Assembly (NCBI RefSeq): GCF_003732425.1
Contig: NZ_MOBX01000006.1
Location: forward strand, 21,635-85,634
Origin: Pseudomonas fluorescens
Lineage (GTDB): Bacteria; Pseudomonadota; Gammaproteobacteria; Pseudomonadales; Pseudomonadaceae
Direction of reading: 5' to 3'
DNA length: 64,000 nt
Shown: positions 34,806-44,516 of the stretch, one piece after another
Numbering within the stretch: the first letter of the stretch is position 1
Layout: the number at the start of each line of letters is the position of its first letter
Notes under the pieces: generated by a model
Database searches by the model: none
What the model saw: the letters and a program-made list of their open reading frames with translations, nothing else
What the model was told of the DNA's origin: nothing
Translations under genes and position numbers: made by a program

Positions 34806-35597
34806 CTAGCGGTGTGTAGCAATCCAGATCAACAGCCCCGCCTGAAACACCGCAAACGCCACCAGGCAGGTAATGGTGAAGCGCAAACCAGCGTCTTCAC
34901 GCTTGAACTTGCTGACTTTCTCTTCCTGCTTCTTCAGCTTCACTTCCTGCTCGGCGAGGTTCTGCTCGGCTTGCTGCAGCATCGCCGCCGCTTCAAGAAT
35001 TTCGACGATCTGCAGCTTTTCGCTGTTCCAGTCACCCAGCAAGTCACCGACCTGCACGTCCTTGATGCTGCCTTTCAAATGCTGGGCATCGGCGTACACC
35101 ACGTCAAAACCATGTACGCGCAGGAAATGATCGCGACGCAGGCGCGTGTCTTCGTTCAGCGCGTCCTTGTTGTTCAAGTCCATGCCGTCGACGGTGTAGG
35201 TGGGCCAGCGTTTTTTCGCCCAGTTGACGCCTTGCGCGGCCATGAAGCGGCCAATCCCACGGTTCAACGGTTCGATTTGCAAACCACTGTCCGGACCAAA
35301 ATGCACACGCTTGGTGGTGTGATCGGCCCAGACATCCAGGTGATTCTGTTCTTTGCGCACACGCTGGCCAGGCAGCTTGATCGCCATGCGCATCAGGCTG
35401 TGTTCTTTGCTGTTGCGTTCGGCGTAACCGAATTCGACAAAACGCAATGGCCGGCCACCGGTGTGACGGTCGGTCTGCAGCGGGGCCAGGCGGAGCATCT
35501 TGTGGTGCTCGACGTGGACATCCGCCCACGGCAGCTCGACCGCTGGCGGTGCTTCTTTTTCAGCGGTGGTGTCGGGTGAAGTCTGGGTATCAGTCAT
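34806..35597 (-). CDS. Hypothetical protein with C-terminal coiled coil and membrane tail
   Basis: Product of 263 residues, not recognised. The first 25 residues are Thr/Glu/Pro-rich. A globular part runs from about 30 to 190 (with W-A-D-V-H-V-E-H-H-K-M-L and V-H-F-G-P-D-S-G-L). A Gln/Glu/Lys-rich coiled coil is at about 205-240, and a single hydrophobic helix (F-T-I-T-C-L-V-A-F-A-V-F-Q-A-G-L-L-I-W) ends the protein. This gives a tail-anchored topology with the globular domain in the cytoplasm. It is flanked by convergent prmB and a same-strand alpha/beta hydrolase about 100 bp downstream of that gene's stop. Confidence 0.72.
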   Translation of the reverse strand: MTDTQTSPDTTAEKEAPPAVELPWADVHVEHHKMLRLAPLQTDRHTGGRPLRFVEFGYAERNSKEHSLMRMAIKLPGQRVRKEQNHLDVWADHTTKRVHFGPDSGLQIEPLNRGIGRFMAAQGVNWAKKRWPTYTVDGMDLNNKDALNEDTRLRRDHFLRVHGFDVVYADAQHLKGSIKDVQVGDLLGDWNSEKLQIVEILEAAAMLQQAEQNLAEQEVKLKKQEEKVSKFKREDAGLRFTITCLVAFAVFQAGLLIWIATHR

Positions 35598-35696
35598 AAC
35601 GGCGAGATCCTGTCCAAGCCCTGCTTGTCGCCAGCCGTTGCGCTGGCGACAAAGGCTTATCGGCCGTTTCTGTCAGGACTAGAGGGCAAACTACCG

Positions 35697-36650
35697 TTAA
35701 CGGGTGCGAAGTCCGTCAATAAACTCGATGATCTTCGCGCCAAGCTCTGCGGCCAGCGGCAAATTCGGATCCTTGTAAGAGGCCAGTTGCCGCTTCATGT
35801 CGTTGTGGACGATGCGCATGACGTGGTTCATACCGTCGATCACCACCAGTTCGGCGTCGGGTTTCGCGGCTTTCAGCGCCTGCGCATCGCCAACGCCGAC
35901 CTGCATGTCGTTGCTGCCCTGAACAATCAGTGCCGGCATCGTCAATTGCGCGAAAGCCTTTGCCGGATCCTGACGGAACAGCGAGATCAGATACGGCTGC
36001 ACGCTCGGGCGGAAAATCACCTGCAACGGTTGCGGCACATTGTCATCGGTGTGGCCGGCCTTGAGGCTGTCGAGCAGTTCGTTACTGCGCAGCATCAGCG
36101 GCGGCGGCAGGCTGCGGGCCAGTTGCTCGCGGATCACCTGATCGACCGGGCGGGCGCTGCCGGACAGAGAAATCACCGCAGCCGCCTCCAACTTCGGCGC
36201 GGCGAGGCTGGCAATCAGCGCACCCTCACTGTGGCCAAGCAGGATCAACTTGCCGAAACGCGGGTCGGCCTTGAGCTTTTGCCCCCACGCCACCGCGTCC
36301 GCCGCATAGGCTTCTACCGACAAATTGCGCTCATCGGGCGTCGCAGCGAGGCTCGCGGCGACCCCGCGCTTGTCGTAACGCACGCTGGCAATGTTGTGTT
36401 TGGCCAGCACCCACGCCAGTCGTTTAAGGCTGTCGTTGCGCCCGCCGTCAGGGTTGTTTCCGTCGCGATCCGTAGGACCGGAGCCAGAAATAATCAGGAC
36501 AACCGGCACCGGATTGTCGGACTTGGGCAGCAACAGCGAACCGAAAAGCTCGCCAGTGCCGGTATCCAAAGTGACCGGGCGTTGTAGGACCGTCGCCTGG
36601 GCAAAGCCAGTAAAGAGGGTAAGACTCAAGATCAAAACTCGCAGCATCAT
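35697..36650 (-). CDS. Secreted alpha/beta hydrolase
   Basis: Predicted periplasmic serine hydrolase of 317 residues. A signal peptide covers the first 20 or so residues (M-M-L-R-V-L-I-L-S-L-T-L-F-T-G-F-A-Q-A). The alpha/beta fold shows I-I-S-G-S-G-P-T-D-R-D-G-N (oxyanion region), G-H-S-E-G-A (nucleophile elbow), Q-G-S-N-D-M-Q (acid) and G-M-N-H-V (catalytic His). The family includes esterases and dienelactone-hydrolase-like enzymes; the substrate is not known. Start ATG at 36650 (a second in-frame ATG follows directly). Confidence 0.86.
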   Translation of the reverse strand: MMLRVLILSLTLFTGFAQATVLQRPVTLDTGTGELFGSLLLPKSDNPVPVVLIISGSGPTDRDGNNPDGGRNDSLKRLAWVLAKHNIASVRYDKRGVAASLAATPDERNLSVEAYAADAVAWGQKLKADPRFGKLILLGHSEGALIASLAAPKLEAAAVISLSGSARPVDQVIREQLARSLPPPLMLRSNELLDSLKAGHTDDNVPQPLQVIFRPSVQPYLISLFRQDPAKAFAQLTMPALIVQGSNDMQVGVGDAQALKAAKPDAELVVIDGMNHVMRIVHNDMKRQLASYKDPNLPLAAELGAKIIEFIDGLRTR

Positions 36651-36780
36651 CACGCCATCATTCGCCAAGGTGCCGGTTGGACTCGCCAGCACCACTAAGG
36701 TTCGAGGATGAACTACTCGGTTAGCCTGCGTATACTGGCGCGCATCACGAATTTGGGTTTGATTTCACGGAGCGTCCTGC

Positions 36781-37872
36781 ATGTCCGGCAATACCTACGG
36801 CAAGTTGTTCACTGTCACCACCGCTGGCGAGAGCCATGGTCCGGCGTTGGTCGCCATTGTCGACGGCTGCCCGCCGGGCCTGGAGATCTCCCTCGAAGAC
36901 CTGCAGCGTGACCTCGATCGCCGCAAGCCCGGCACCAGTCGCCACACCACCCAGCGTCAGGAAGCCGACGAAGTCGAAATCCTCTCCGGCGTGTTCGAAG
37001 GGCGCACCACCGGTTGCGCGATCGGCCTGCTGATCCGCAACACCGACCAGAAGTCCAAGGACTACTCGGCGATCAAGGATCTGTTCCGCCCGGCCCACGC
37101 CGACTACACCTACCACCACAAATATGGTGAGCGCGACTACCGTGGCGGTGGCCGCAGCTCGGCACGTGAAACCGCGATGCGTGTGGCGGCGGGTGCGATT
37201 GCCAAAAAGTATCTGGCCAGCCAAGGCATCGTCATTCGTGGCTACATGAGCCAGCTCGGCCCGATCGAAATCCCGTTCAAGACCTGGGATTCGGTGGAGG
37301 AGAACGCCTTCTTCAGCCCGGACCCGGACAAAGTGCCGGAGCTGGAAGCCTACATGGACCAGTTGCGCCGCGATCAGGACTCGGTCGGGGCGAAGATCAC
37401 TGTCGTTGCCGAAGGGGTGATGCCGGGGCTGGGCGAGCCGATTTTCGACCGTCTCGACGCCGAACTCGCCCATGCGCTGATGAGCATCAACGCGGTGAAA
37501 GGCGTGGAAATCGGCGCCGGGTTTGCCTCGGTTGCCCAGCGCGGCACCGAACATCGCGATGAAATGACTCCGGAAGGTTTCCTCAGCAACAACGCGGGCG
37601 GCATCCTCGGTGGTATTTCCTCCGGTCAGCCGATCGTTGCCCATCTGGCCTTGAAGCCGACTTCCAGCATCACCACCCCGGGCCGTTCGATCGACATCCA
37701 CGGCAACCCGGTCGACTTGATTACCAAGGGCCGCCACGATCCGTGCGTCGGCATCCGCGCCACGCCGATTGCCGAAGCGATGATGGCCATCGTGCTGATG
37801 GATCACCTGCTGCGTCACCGTGGCCAGAACGCCGATGTGCGCGTGAGCACGCCGGTGCTGGGTCAGCTTTGA
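36781..37872 (+). CDS. aroC: Chorismate synthase
   Basis: Last step of the shikimate pathway, EPSP to chorismate, FMN-dependent. The product has 363 residues. Family signatures are [14 protein letters not shown] (near 16), [12 protein letters not shown] (near 123) and the [10 protein letters not shown] near 320. ATG at 36781, preceded by GGAGCG. The MFS gene starts 34 bp after the stop, so a shared transcript with the MFS/mtnB genes is possible. Confidence 0.97.
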   Translation: MSGNTYGKLFTVTTAGESHGPALVAIVDGCPPGLEISLEDLQRDLDRRKPGTSRHTTQRQEADEVEILSGVFEGRTTGCAIGLLIRNTDQKSKDYSAIKDLFRPAHADYTYHHKYGERDYRGGGRSSARETAMRVAAGAIAKKYLASQGIVIRGYMSQLGPIEIPFKTWDSVEENAFFSPDPDKVPELEAYMDQLRRDQDSVGAKITVVAEGVMPGLGEPIFDRLDAELAHALMSINAVKGVEIGAGFASVAQRGTEHRDEMTPEGFLSNNAGGILGGISSGQPIVAHLALKPTSSITTPGRSIDIHGNPVDLITKGRHDPCVGIRATPIAEAMMAIVLMDHLLRHRGQNADVRVSTPVLGQL

Positions 37873-37906
37873 TGGCAAGCTCTAAAGCCGTCGCGGCATA
37901 ACCGGC

Positions 37907-39052
37907 GTGGCGGCGCTCCCTTACTGGCGGCTGTCCAGTTTCTATCTGTTCTATTTCGCCTTGCTCGGATCGACAGCGCCGTTTCTGGCGCTGTACTTCG
38001 ACCACCTCGGATTCAGTCCGGCGCGGATTGGCGAACTGGTCGCGATCCCGATGCTGATGCGCTGCGTGGCACCAAACATCTGGGGCTGGCTCGGTGATTA
38101 CACCGGCAAACGCCTGGCCATCGTGCGTTTCGGCGCGGTGTGCACGCTGCTGACCTTCTCCTTGATCTTCGTCAGCAAGACCTACGCCTGGCTGGCGATG
38201 GTCATGGCGCTGCACGCGTTTTTCTGGCATGCGGTGTTGCCGCAGTTCGAAGTCATCACCCTGGCGCATTTGCAGGGGCAGACCTCGCGTTACAGCCAGA
38301 TTCGCCTGTGGGGCTCGATCGGTTTCATCATCACCGTGGTTGCCCTGGGGCGATTGTTCGAATGGCTCAGCCTCGACATCTACCCGGCGGCGCTGGTGCT
38401 GATCATGGCCGGCATTGTCCTCAGCAGTCTGTGGGTGCCGAACGCGCAACCGCCGCAAGGCGATCGGCCGAGCGGTGAGGGCTTCCTCAAACAACTGCGC
38501 AATCCAGGCGTGCTGGCGTTTTACGGCTGCGTCGCGCTGATGCAGATGAGCCACGGCCCGTATTACACCTTTCTGACCCTGCACCTTGAACGGCTCGGTT
38601 ACGCACGCGGCACGATCGGCATGCTCTGGGCTGTGGGTGTCGTCGCCGAGGTGCTGATGTTCATGGCGATGAGCCGGATTCTCGCGCGGTTTTCCCTGCG
38701 ACGGGTGCTGATGGCGAGTTTTCTCCTGGCGGCGCTGCGCTGGTTGCTGCTAGGTTCGTTCGCCGAGTTCCTGTGGGTGCTGCTGTTCGCGCAGATTCTG
38801 CACGCAGCAACCTTCGGCAGCTTTCATGCGGCTGCCATCGCGTTCGTGCAACGTAGTTTCGGCGCGCGTCAGCAAGGGCAGGGCCAGGCGTTGTACGCAG
38901 CACTGGCCGGTACCGGCGGCGCGCTCGGCGCGTTGTATTCCGGTTACAGCTGGAATGCCCTCGGCGCGACATTGACCTTTAGTATTGCCAGTCTCGCGGC
39001 GCTCGCTGCTGCCGTTATCATTGCCACACGTATGCAAGAGGACAGGCCATGA
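37907..39052 (+). CDS. MFS transporter (HcaT/LacY-like subfamily)
   Basis: Twelve-helix inner-membrane transporter of 381 residues. It resembles the MFS_1-like group of HcaT: the opening W-R-L-S-S-F-Y-L-F-Y-F-A-L-L-G, D-H-L-G-F-S-P-A-R-I-G, and W-G-W-L-G-D-Y-T-G-K-R. The start is a GTG at 37907. The stop overlaps the mtnB ATG by four bases, so the two are translationally coupled. This suggests, without proving, a role in uptake or export of a sulphur-containing or aromatic metabolite. Substrate unknown. Confidence 0.9.
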   Translation: MAALPYWRLSSFYLFYFALLGSTAPFLALYFDHLGFSPARIGELVAIPMLMRCVAPNIWGWLGDYTGKRLAIVRFGAVCTLLTFSLIFVSKTYAWLAMVMALHAFFWHAVLPQFEVITLAHLQGQTSRYSQIRLWGSIGFIITVVALGRLFEWLSLDIYPAALVLIMAGIVLSSLWVPNAQPPQGDRPSGEGFLKQLRNPGVLAFYGCVALMQMSHGPYYTFLTLHLERLGYARGTIGMLWAVGVVAEVLMFMAMSRILARFSLRRVLMASFLLAALRWLLLGSFAEFLWVLLFAQILHAATFGSFHAAAIAFVQRSFGARQQGQGQALYAALAGTGGALGALYSGYSWNALGATLTFSIASLAALAAAVIIATRMQEDRP

Positions 39053-39675
39053 GCCTTACGCGTGAACAACTCGCCCAGCAAATCGTCGACGCCGGGCGCT
39101 TTCTTTATGGTCGCGGCTGGTCGCCGGCCACCAGCAGCAACTATTCGACGCGCCTGTCGCCGAGCGAAGCGCTGCTGACCGTGTCGGGCAAGCACAAAGG
39201 CCAGTTGGGTCTGGACGATGTGCTCGCCACCGATCTGTCGGGCAACAGCCTGGAGCCAGGCAAAAAACCGTCCGCCGAAACCCTGCTGCACACCCAGCTG
39301 TATAGCTGGCGGCCGGAGATCGGCGCAGTGCTGCACACCCATTCGGTGAACGCCACGGTGCTGTCGCGCCTGACCCCGCAAGACTTTATCGAGTTCGAAG
39401 ACTACGAACTGCAAAAAGCCTTCAGTGGCATTTCGACCCACGAATCGCGGGTGCGCGTGCCGATTTTCGACAACGATCAGGACATTGCGCGCCTCGCTGC
39501 CAAGGTGCAGCCTTGGCTCGACGCCCATCCCGATTGCGTCGGTTATCTGATTCGCGGTCACGGCCTCTACACCTGGGGCGCGCAGATGAACGACGCGCTG
39601 CGCCAGATCGAGGCCTTTGAATTTCTGTTTGAATGCGAGTTGAAAACCCGCAGCGTCATGAACCGACAAGGCTGA
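39049..39675 (+). CDS. mtnB: Methylthioribulose-1-phosphate dehydratase
   Basis: Zn-dependent aldolase-class-II-fold dehydratase of the methionine salvage pathway. The product has 208 residues, as usual. Metal ligands are in V-L-H-T-H-S-V-N-A-T (near 97) and the His of R-G-H-G-L-Y-T-W-G (near 165). The N-terminal S-P-A-T-S-S-N-Y-S-T-R-L phosphate-binding block is present. It overlaps the MFS gene by four bases and lies 94 bp before mtnD. mtnA and mtnK are not in the window. Confidence 0.95.
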   Translation: MSLTREQLAQQIVDAGRFLYGRGWSPATSSNYSTRLSPSEALLTVSGKHKGQLGLDDVLATDLSGNSLEPGKKPSAETLLHTQLYSWRPEIGAVLHTHSVNATVLSRLTPQDFIEFEDYELQKAFSGISTHESRVRVPIFDNDQDIARLAAKVQPWLDAHPDCVGYLIRGHGLYTWGAQMNDALRQIEAFEFLFECELKTRSVMNRQG

Positions 39676-39769
39676 CTTCACCAGAAGCAGCCCATTTGCC
39701 TGATGAAATGCTGTGCCCGACCGGTCTGCAAGAACCGGACGGCAAGGCCGATACCGAGGAATTGCCCCA

Positions 39770-40315
39770 ATGAGCAGCCTGTCCGTCTATCACGTCACAA
39801 GCCCTGACATTCCGAACAAGGTCCTGACCCACTTTGAAGATATCGCCTCGACCCTGGCTGAGCAGGGCGTGCGTTTCGACCGTTGGCAAGCGGCTGCGAA
39901 GATCCAGCCCGGTGCCACCCAGGAAGAAGTGATCAGCGCCTATAAAGAGCAGATCGACAAACTGATGACCGAGCGCGGTTACATCACCGTCGATGTCATC
40001 AGCCTGAACAGCGACCACCCGCAGAAAGCCGAACTGCGCGCCAAGTTCCTCGAAGAACATCGCCATGGCGAAGACGAAGTACGCTTTTTCGTCGCCGGCC
40101 GAGGGCTGTTTACCTTGCATATCGACGATTACGTTTACGCCGTACTGTGCGAGAAGAATGACCTGATTTCCGTGCCGGCCGGCACCAAGCACTGGTTCGA
40201 CATGGGCGAGCATCCGCACTTCGTGGCGATTCGCCTGTTCAACAACCCGGAAGGCTGGGTTGCCAACTTCACCGGTGAAGACATCGCCGGCCGTTTCCCG
40301 CGTCTGGAGGACTGA
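39770..40315 (+). CDS. mtnD: Acireductone dioxygenase
   Basis: Cupin enzyme that cleaves acireductone to 2-keto-4-methylthiobutyrate and formate (Fe form). The product has 181 residues. Metal ligands are seen in [12 protein letters not shown] (HxH...E) and the downstream His in G-T-K-H-W-F-D. The ATG at 39770 follows CGAGGAATTG; the longer frame from 39713 is not conserved in style. mtnC starts five bases after the stop. Confidence 0.96.
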   Translation: MSSLSVYHVTSPDIPNKVLTHFEDIASTLAEQGVRFDRWQAAAKIQPGATQEEVISAYKEQIDKLMTERGYITVDVISLNSDHPQKAELRAKFLEEHRHGEDEVRFFVAGRGLFTLHIDDYVYAVLCEKNDLISVPAGTKHWFDMGEHPHFVAIRLFNNPEGWVANFTGEDIAGRFPRLED

Positions 40316-40319
40316 TTCG

Positions 40320-41003
40320 ATGTCGATCAAAGCCATCGTCACTGACATCGAAGGCACCACCAGCGCGGTGAGTTTCGTTTTCGACGTGCTGTTTCCGTTC
40401 GCGGCCAAACACCTGCCGGATTTCGTGCGGCAGAACGCCGAACGCGCCGATGTGGCCGAGCAACTCGACGCCGTGCGCCGGGACAGCAATGCGCCGCAAG
40501 CCGATGTTGAGCGGGTTGTTGAAATTCTCTTGAGCTGGATCGAAGAAGATCGCAAAGCCACGCCGCTCAAGGCCCTACAAGGCATGGTCTGGGCGCAGGG
40601 TTATCACGCCGGGCAGTTGAAGGGGCATGTTTATCCGGATGCCGTTGAAGCGCTGCGACGCTGGCATGCGGCAGGTTATCAACTGTTTGTGTACTCGTCG
40701 GGCTCGATTCAGGCGCAGAAACTGATTTTCGGCTGCTCGGAGGCGGGGGATCTGACCTCGCTGTTCAGCGGCTATTTCGACACGACGTCGGGGCCTAAGC
40801 GTGAGGCGCAGTCGTACAGCAATATCCAGAAAGCCATCGGCGTTGAACCGCAGGAGATCCTGTTCCTCTCGGACATCGTCGAAGAGCTAGACGCTGCGCA
40901 ATCTGCCGGGCTGCAAACCTGCGGCCTGGCTCGCGAAGGCGGGGAGTTGGGGAGCCATATCACCGTCGACACTTTCACCGGCATCGAACCCGAAGCCTTC
41001 TAA
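40320..41003 (+). CDS. mtnC: Enolase-phosphatase E1
   Basis: Bifunctional HAD-family enzyme that enolises and dephosphorylates 2,3-diketo-5-methylthiopentyl-1-phosphate, supplying MtnD. The product has 227 residues. HAD motif I is in V-T-D-I-E-G-T-T, motif II in F-V-Y-S-S-G-S, and motif IV in [11 protein letters not shown]. The ATG at 40320 lies a few bases after mtnD, so coupled expression is likely. Followed by a bidirectional terminator at 41131. Confidence 0.96.
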   Translation: MSIKAIVTDIEGTTSAVSFVFDVLFPFAAKHLPDFVRQNAERADVAEQLDAVRRDSNAPQADVERVVEILLSWIEEDRKATPLKALQGMVWAQGYHAGQLKGHVYPDAVEALRRWHAAGYQLFVYSSGSIQAQKLIFGCSEAGDLTSLFSGYFDTTSGPKREAQSYSNIQKAIGVEPQEILFLSDIVEELDAAQSAGLQTCGLAREGGELGSHITVDTFTGIEPEAF

Positions 41004-41061
41004 GGGCTGGTCAAAATCCTGTTGAAGCTGTCGAGTGGAACGAGGCTGCGATCTTTCGATC

Positions 41062-41115
41062 TTGATCGTTGAAATCTAAATCAAAAGATCGCAGCGTTCC
41101 GCAGTTCCTACAGGG
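41062..41115. repeat. Degenerate REP-like element (AAAAGATCGCAGC type)
   Basis: A diverged inverted pair in which the right copy (CAAAAGATCGCAGCG...) near 41082 matches the family and the left copy near 41043 is truncated. Downstream of mtnC. Confidence 0.6.
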
Positions 41116-41130
41116 AGTTCGCGCACAAAA

Positions 41131-41166
41131 AAACAGGCCGTGAAGCGCATGCTCCACGGCCTGTTT
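41131..41166. terminator. Bidirectional terminator between mtnC and the DUF3509 gene
   Basis: Arms 41131-41142 and 41155-41166 (AAACAGGCCGTG and its complement) with A and T tracts on both sides. It serves both convergent genes. Confidence 0.9.
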
Positions 41167-41185
41167 TGTTAAAGCGCTTTAGAAA

Positions 41186-41464
41186 TTACAGCGAGTGATA
41201 CGTCGGCAGGGCAAAACGCTGCTGGCTCTGCAGCATGGCAATTTGCGGCAACTCACTGGCTTGTTCAGCCAGGTCGCGGCGAATTGCACTGATCGCCCAC
41301 GACAGTTGGTCGCCGGCATGCAGTTGCTGATAGGTCAGTGCGCGTTTAAACACTTTGCCGTCGCTGCTACGCAGGGTCAGCAGGATCCCGCCATCGGGAC
41401 GTGGCGCAGTGGTGACGTCGAAGTTGGAGAACAGGGAGGTAAATTTTTCTTGGATCAGGCTCAT
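41186..41464 (-). CDS. DUF3509-type small protein
   Basis: Product of 92 residues starting M-S-L-I-Q-E-K-F-T-S-L-F-S-N-F, the typical opening of the Pseudomonas DUF3509 group; T-A-P-R-P-D-G-G-I-L-L-T-L and V-F-K-R-A-L-T are also in keeping. Function unknown, no signal peptide or membrane helix. The ATG at 41464 follows a GAAAG-type site, and an AT-rich stretch upstream (about 41540-41590) probably holds its promoter. Assignment to DUF3509 is from memory of the family pattern. Confidence 0.75.
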   Translation of the reverse strand: MSLIQEKFTSLFSNFDVTTAPRPDGGILLTLRSSDGKVFKRALTYQQLHAGDQLSWAISAIRRDLAEQASELPQIAMLQSQQRFALPTYHSL

Positions 41465-41854
41465 GTCTTTCAGCTCCGTATGCACTTGAATGGCAAGCAT
41501 GCAGAGGAGGTTGCAGCGATTGTGCCAGCATTTGATAATAAAAATATCGTTATAAATCAATGACTTAAAAATAATTAAAATTCAGGTCGTCGTGCAAACT
41601 GCATGAATGGCCATCGTGCATCCTGCATTTTGCGGGATCGATATCAATTCGATGGAACCAATCGCTGATCCGCAGATCACCTGCGCTCCCTGAAGATCAG
41701 CGGATACAAAACATTGCAAAAACCGCGTGTACAGCGCGAGAAGCGCTGACGTATTTTCGATCTCGACCCGTGCTCGAATGCGCCGGTTGCTTCAAGCCAA
41801 AGCCCGAAAAATAAAAACATCGACCTGCACGCCAGGGTCGAACGGGGAGCTGTC
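41465..41854. other. 390-bp divergent intergenic stretch
   Basis: Lies between the DUF3509 gene and the acyl-CoA synthetase. The part at about 41535-41590 is strongly AT-rich and probably contains the minus-strand promoter. No gene, hairpin or repeat recognised in the remainder. Confidence 0.5.
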
Positions 41855-43693
41855 ATGAGTCACGCGCCAAACGACACGATTACCTGGGGCATGATGCTCC
41901 GCAAACTGCCGATGATTGCCAAAGCCATCCCGCGGGTGGTCAAGGGCATGAAGGTGGCCAATGTCACGGATCCGACCCAAAGCTGTGGCCTTGGCTGGAC
42001 ATTCGAGCAAGCGACGCTGCGCAACCCCGAGGGACCAGCGTTATTGCACGGCGATGTGCGGCTGACCTATGCGCAGGTCAACCAGTGGGCCAATCGCATC
42101 GCTCATTATCTGAACGGGCAGGGCATCGGCAAGGGCGACGTGGTCGCGGTGTTTATCGAAAACCGCCCGGAATTGCTGGTGACCATTCTGGCGCTGGCCA
42201 AGGTCGGCGCGGTCAGCGCGTTGCTGAATACCTCACAAACCCGCGACACACTGATTCACAGCGTTAATCTGGTGGCGCCGGTAGCGATCGTGGTGGGCGA
42301 AGAACTGCTGGCGGCGTATGCGTCGATTCGCGATCAAGTGGCGATTAGCGCTGCGCGCACCTGGTTTGTCGCTGATCAGGATACCTACAGCCATCCGGGC
42401 ATTGCGCCCGACGGGTACGTCAATCTGATCAGCGCGAGTGCCGACGCCTCCAGCGAAAATCCACCGAGCAGCCAGCAGGTCTTCTTCGACGATCCGTGTT
42501 TCTACATTTACACCTCCGGCACTACCGGCCTGCCCAAGGCCGGGGTGTTCAAGCACGGGCGCTGGATGCGCAGCTCCGCCAGTTTCGGCATGATCGCCCT
42601 CAACATGGGCCCCGACGACGTCGTCTATTGCACCTTGCCGCTGTACCACGCGACCGGACTCTGCGTGTGCTGGGGTTCGGCGGTCAACGGCGCCTCGGGC
42701 TTCGCCATCCGTCGCAAGTTCAGCGCCAGTCAGTTCTGGAACGACGTGCGTCGCTATCGCGCGACCACCATCGGGTATGTCGGTGAGTTGTGCCGTTATC
42801 TGGTCGATCAACCGGCCAGTGCCGATGACAGTCGCCACGACGTGCGCAAGATGATTGGTAACGGCTTGCGCCCCGGCGCCTGGGCCGAGTTCAAGACACG
42901 TTTCGCCGTCGAGCACATCTGTGAGCTGTACGCGGCGAGTGACGGCAATATCGGCTTCACCAACATTCTCAACTTCGACAACACCATCGGTTTTTCCCTG
43001 ATGGCCTGGGAATTGGTCGCCTACGACCATGACAGCGGCGAGCCGATCCGCAGCCCTGACGGTTTCATGCGCAAGGTCGGCAAAGGCGAGCAGGGCCTGT
43101 TGTTGGCGCGGATCGACGAAAAAGCCCCGCTGGACGGCTACACCGATCCGCAGAAAACCGCCAAGGTCGTGCTACACGACGTGTTTAACAAGGGCGATCG
43201 CTTTTTCAACACCGGCGACCTGCTGCGCAACATCGGCTTCGGCCACGCCCAGTTTGTCGATCGCCTCGGCGACACCTATCGCTGGAAGGGCGAGAACGTC
43301 TCGACTACCGAAGTCGAAAACCTGTTGCTGCAACACCCGCACATATCCGAGGCGGTGGCTTATGGCGTGGAGATCCGCAACACCAACGGTCGCGCCGGAA
43401 TGGCGGCGATCACGCCGGCGGAATCCCTCGCGACGCTGGATTTCGCCGAGTTGTTGACCTTTGCCCGGGAACGCATGCCGGCTTATGCCGTGCCATTGTT
43501 CCTGCGAGTGAAGGTGAAAATGGAAACTACCGGCACCTTCAAATACCAGAAAACCCGCCTGAAAAGTGAAGGCTTCGACCCCGGCCAGACGGGCGATGAC
43601 CCGGTTTACGCCTGGCTGCCCGGCACGCAGACCTACATTCGGGTCACCGATGAGGTGTTGGCGGAGATTCATCAGGGCAAGCATCGTTATTGA
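41855..43693 (+). CDS. Long-chain-acyl-CoA synthetase (FATP/SLC27-like)
   Basis: ATP-dependent ligase that activates fatty acids to acyl-CoA, 612 residues. AMP-binding P-loop motif Y-I-Y-T-S-G-T-T-G-L-P-K-A-G near residue 218; the later G-D-L-L...D-R-L-G-D-T-Y-R-W-K-G-E-N-V-S-T-T-E-V-E matches the FATP-type C-terminal motif. No clear membrane anchor. ATG at 41855 follows GGGGAGCTGT. It stands alone, some 11 kb from the beta-oxidation genes at 52.7 kb. Confidence 0.92.
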   Translation: MSHAPNDTITWGMMLRKLPMIAKAIPRVVKGMKVANVTDPTQSCGLGWTFEQATLRNPEGPALLHGDVRLTYAQVNQWANRIAHYLNGQGIGKGDVVAVFIENRPELLVTILALAKVGAVSALLNTSQTRDTLIHSVNLVAPVAIVVGEELLAAYASIRDQVAISAARTWFVADQDTYSHPGIAPDGYVNLISASADASSENPPSSQQVFFDDPCFYIYTSGTTGLPKAGVFKHGRWMRSSASFGMIALNMGPDDVVYCTLPLYHATGLCVCWGSAVNGASGFAIRRKFSASQFWNDVRRYRATTIGYVGELCRYLVDQPASADDSRHDVRKMIGNGLRPGAWAEFKTRFAVEHICELYAASDGNIGFTNILNFDNTIGFSLMAWELVAYDHDSGEPIRSPDGFMRKVGKGEQGLLLARIDEKAPLDGYTDPQKTAKVVLHDVFNKGDRFFNTGDLLRNIGFGHAQFVDRLGDTYRWKGENVSTTEVENLLLQHPHISEAVAYGVEIRNTNGRAGMAAITPAESLATLDFAELLTFARERMPAYAVPLFLRVKVKMETTGTFKYQKTRLKSEGFDPGQTGDDPVYAWLPGTQTYIRVTDEVLAEIHQGKHRY

Positions 43694-43789
43694 ATCTGGC
43701 TATGAGCTGACTTGAGAAAAAGGGGGTGACAGCCAGCGCCTCGCTCGGGAAACTGTCGGCTTTCCGATTGACCGAAAGTGGAGTTGCCC

Positions 43790-44308
43790 ATGTCCGACCA
43801 AAGCCGCCAGATGACCCCTGAAGAAGCTGCCGAATTCACCGAGCAGGTTTTCAACAAGGCTCGCGACGGTGATGCCGAGATGCTTGATCGCCTGGTCACG
43901 GCCGGTTTGCCAGTCAACCTGAAGAACAGCAAGGGCGACACGTTGTTGATGTTGGCCAGTTACTACGGTCACGTGGATGCGGTGCAGGTGCTGCTTAAAC
44001 ACAAGGCCGATCCGGAGATGCGCAATGGCAACGGCCAGAGCCCGATTGCCGGTGCGGCATTCAAAGGCGATCTGGCGGTGGTCAAGGCGCTGGTTGAAGC
44101 GGGCGCCGAGATCGAAGGCTCGTCGTTTGATGGGCGTACGGCGCTGATGATGGCGGCGATGTTCAACCGTGTCGCAATCGTCGAGTACCTGATCAGCAAA
44201 GGTGCCGATCCTGAGGCCAAGGACGCCAACGGTGTCACTGCACTGGACGCGGCCCGGACGATGGGCGCGGTTGATACCACCGCGCAGCTGGAAAAACTGC
44301 TGGCCTGA
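43790..44308 (+). CDS. Ankyrin-repeat protein
   Basis: Product of 172 residues with about four ankyrin repeats: G-D-T-L-L-M-L-A-S-Y-Y-G-H, G-Q-S-P-I-A-G-A-A-F-K-G, G-R-T-A-L-M-M-A-A-M-F-N and G-V-T-A-L-D-A-A-R-T-M-G. A short acidic helix precedes them. No signal peptide. Ankyrin proteins bind partners; in Pseudomonas some protect catalase, but no catalase gene is adjacent here. GGAG upstream sets the ATG at 43790 over 43778. Confidence 0.9.
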   Translation: MSDQSRQMTPEEAAEFTEQVFNKARDGDAEMLDRLVTAGLPVNLKNSKGDTLLMLASYYGHVDAVQVLLKHKADPEMRNGNGQSPIAGAAFKGDLAVVKALVEAGAEIEGSSFDGRTALMMAAMFNRVAIVEYLISKGADPEAKDANGVTALDAARTMGAVDTTAQLEKLLA

Positions 44309-44322
44309 AGACTGACGCGATC

Positions 44323-44436
44323 CCTGTGGCGAGGGCGCTTGCTCCCGCTCCAGTGCGCAGCGCTGGCAAACAGGGTGATATCACTGTATTTCAGGGCCGC
44401 TACGCAGCCCAGCGGGAGCAAGCTCCCTCGCCACAG
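44323..44436. repeat. Inverted repeat pair of the TGTGGCGAGGG type
   Basis: Arms 44323-44345 and 44412-44436 share GGCGAGGG and GGAGCAAG cores in inverted order. A third dispersed hairpin family, related to the one at 46453. Confidence 0.8.
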
Positions 44437-44516
44437 TTATTCTGTGTGCAGCCTGAGGTTGCAATGCGCTATCCTCCGCGCCCTCGAAATTCACCTTCGC
44501 CACAGGATCCGCCCTC

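Noticed and set aside
36745..37878. 377-codon minus-strand open frame opposite aroC
   Set aside because: Exact complement of chorismate synthase coding sequence, no domain.
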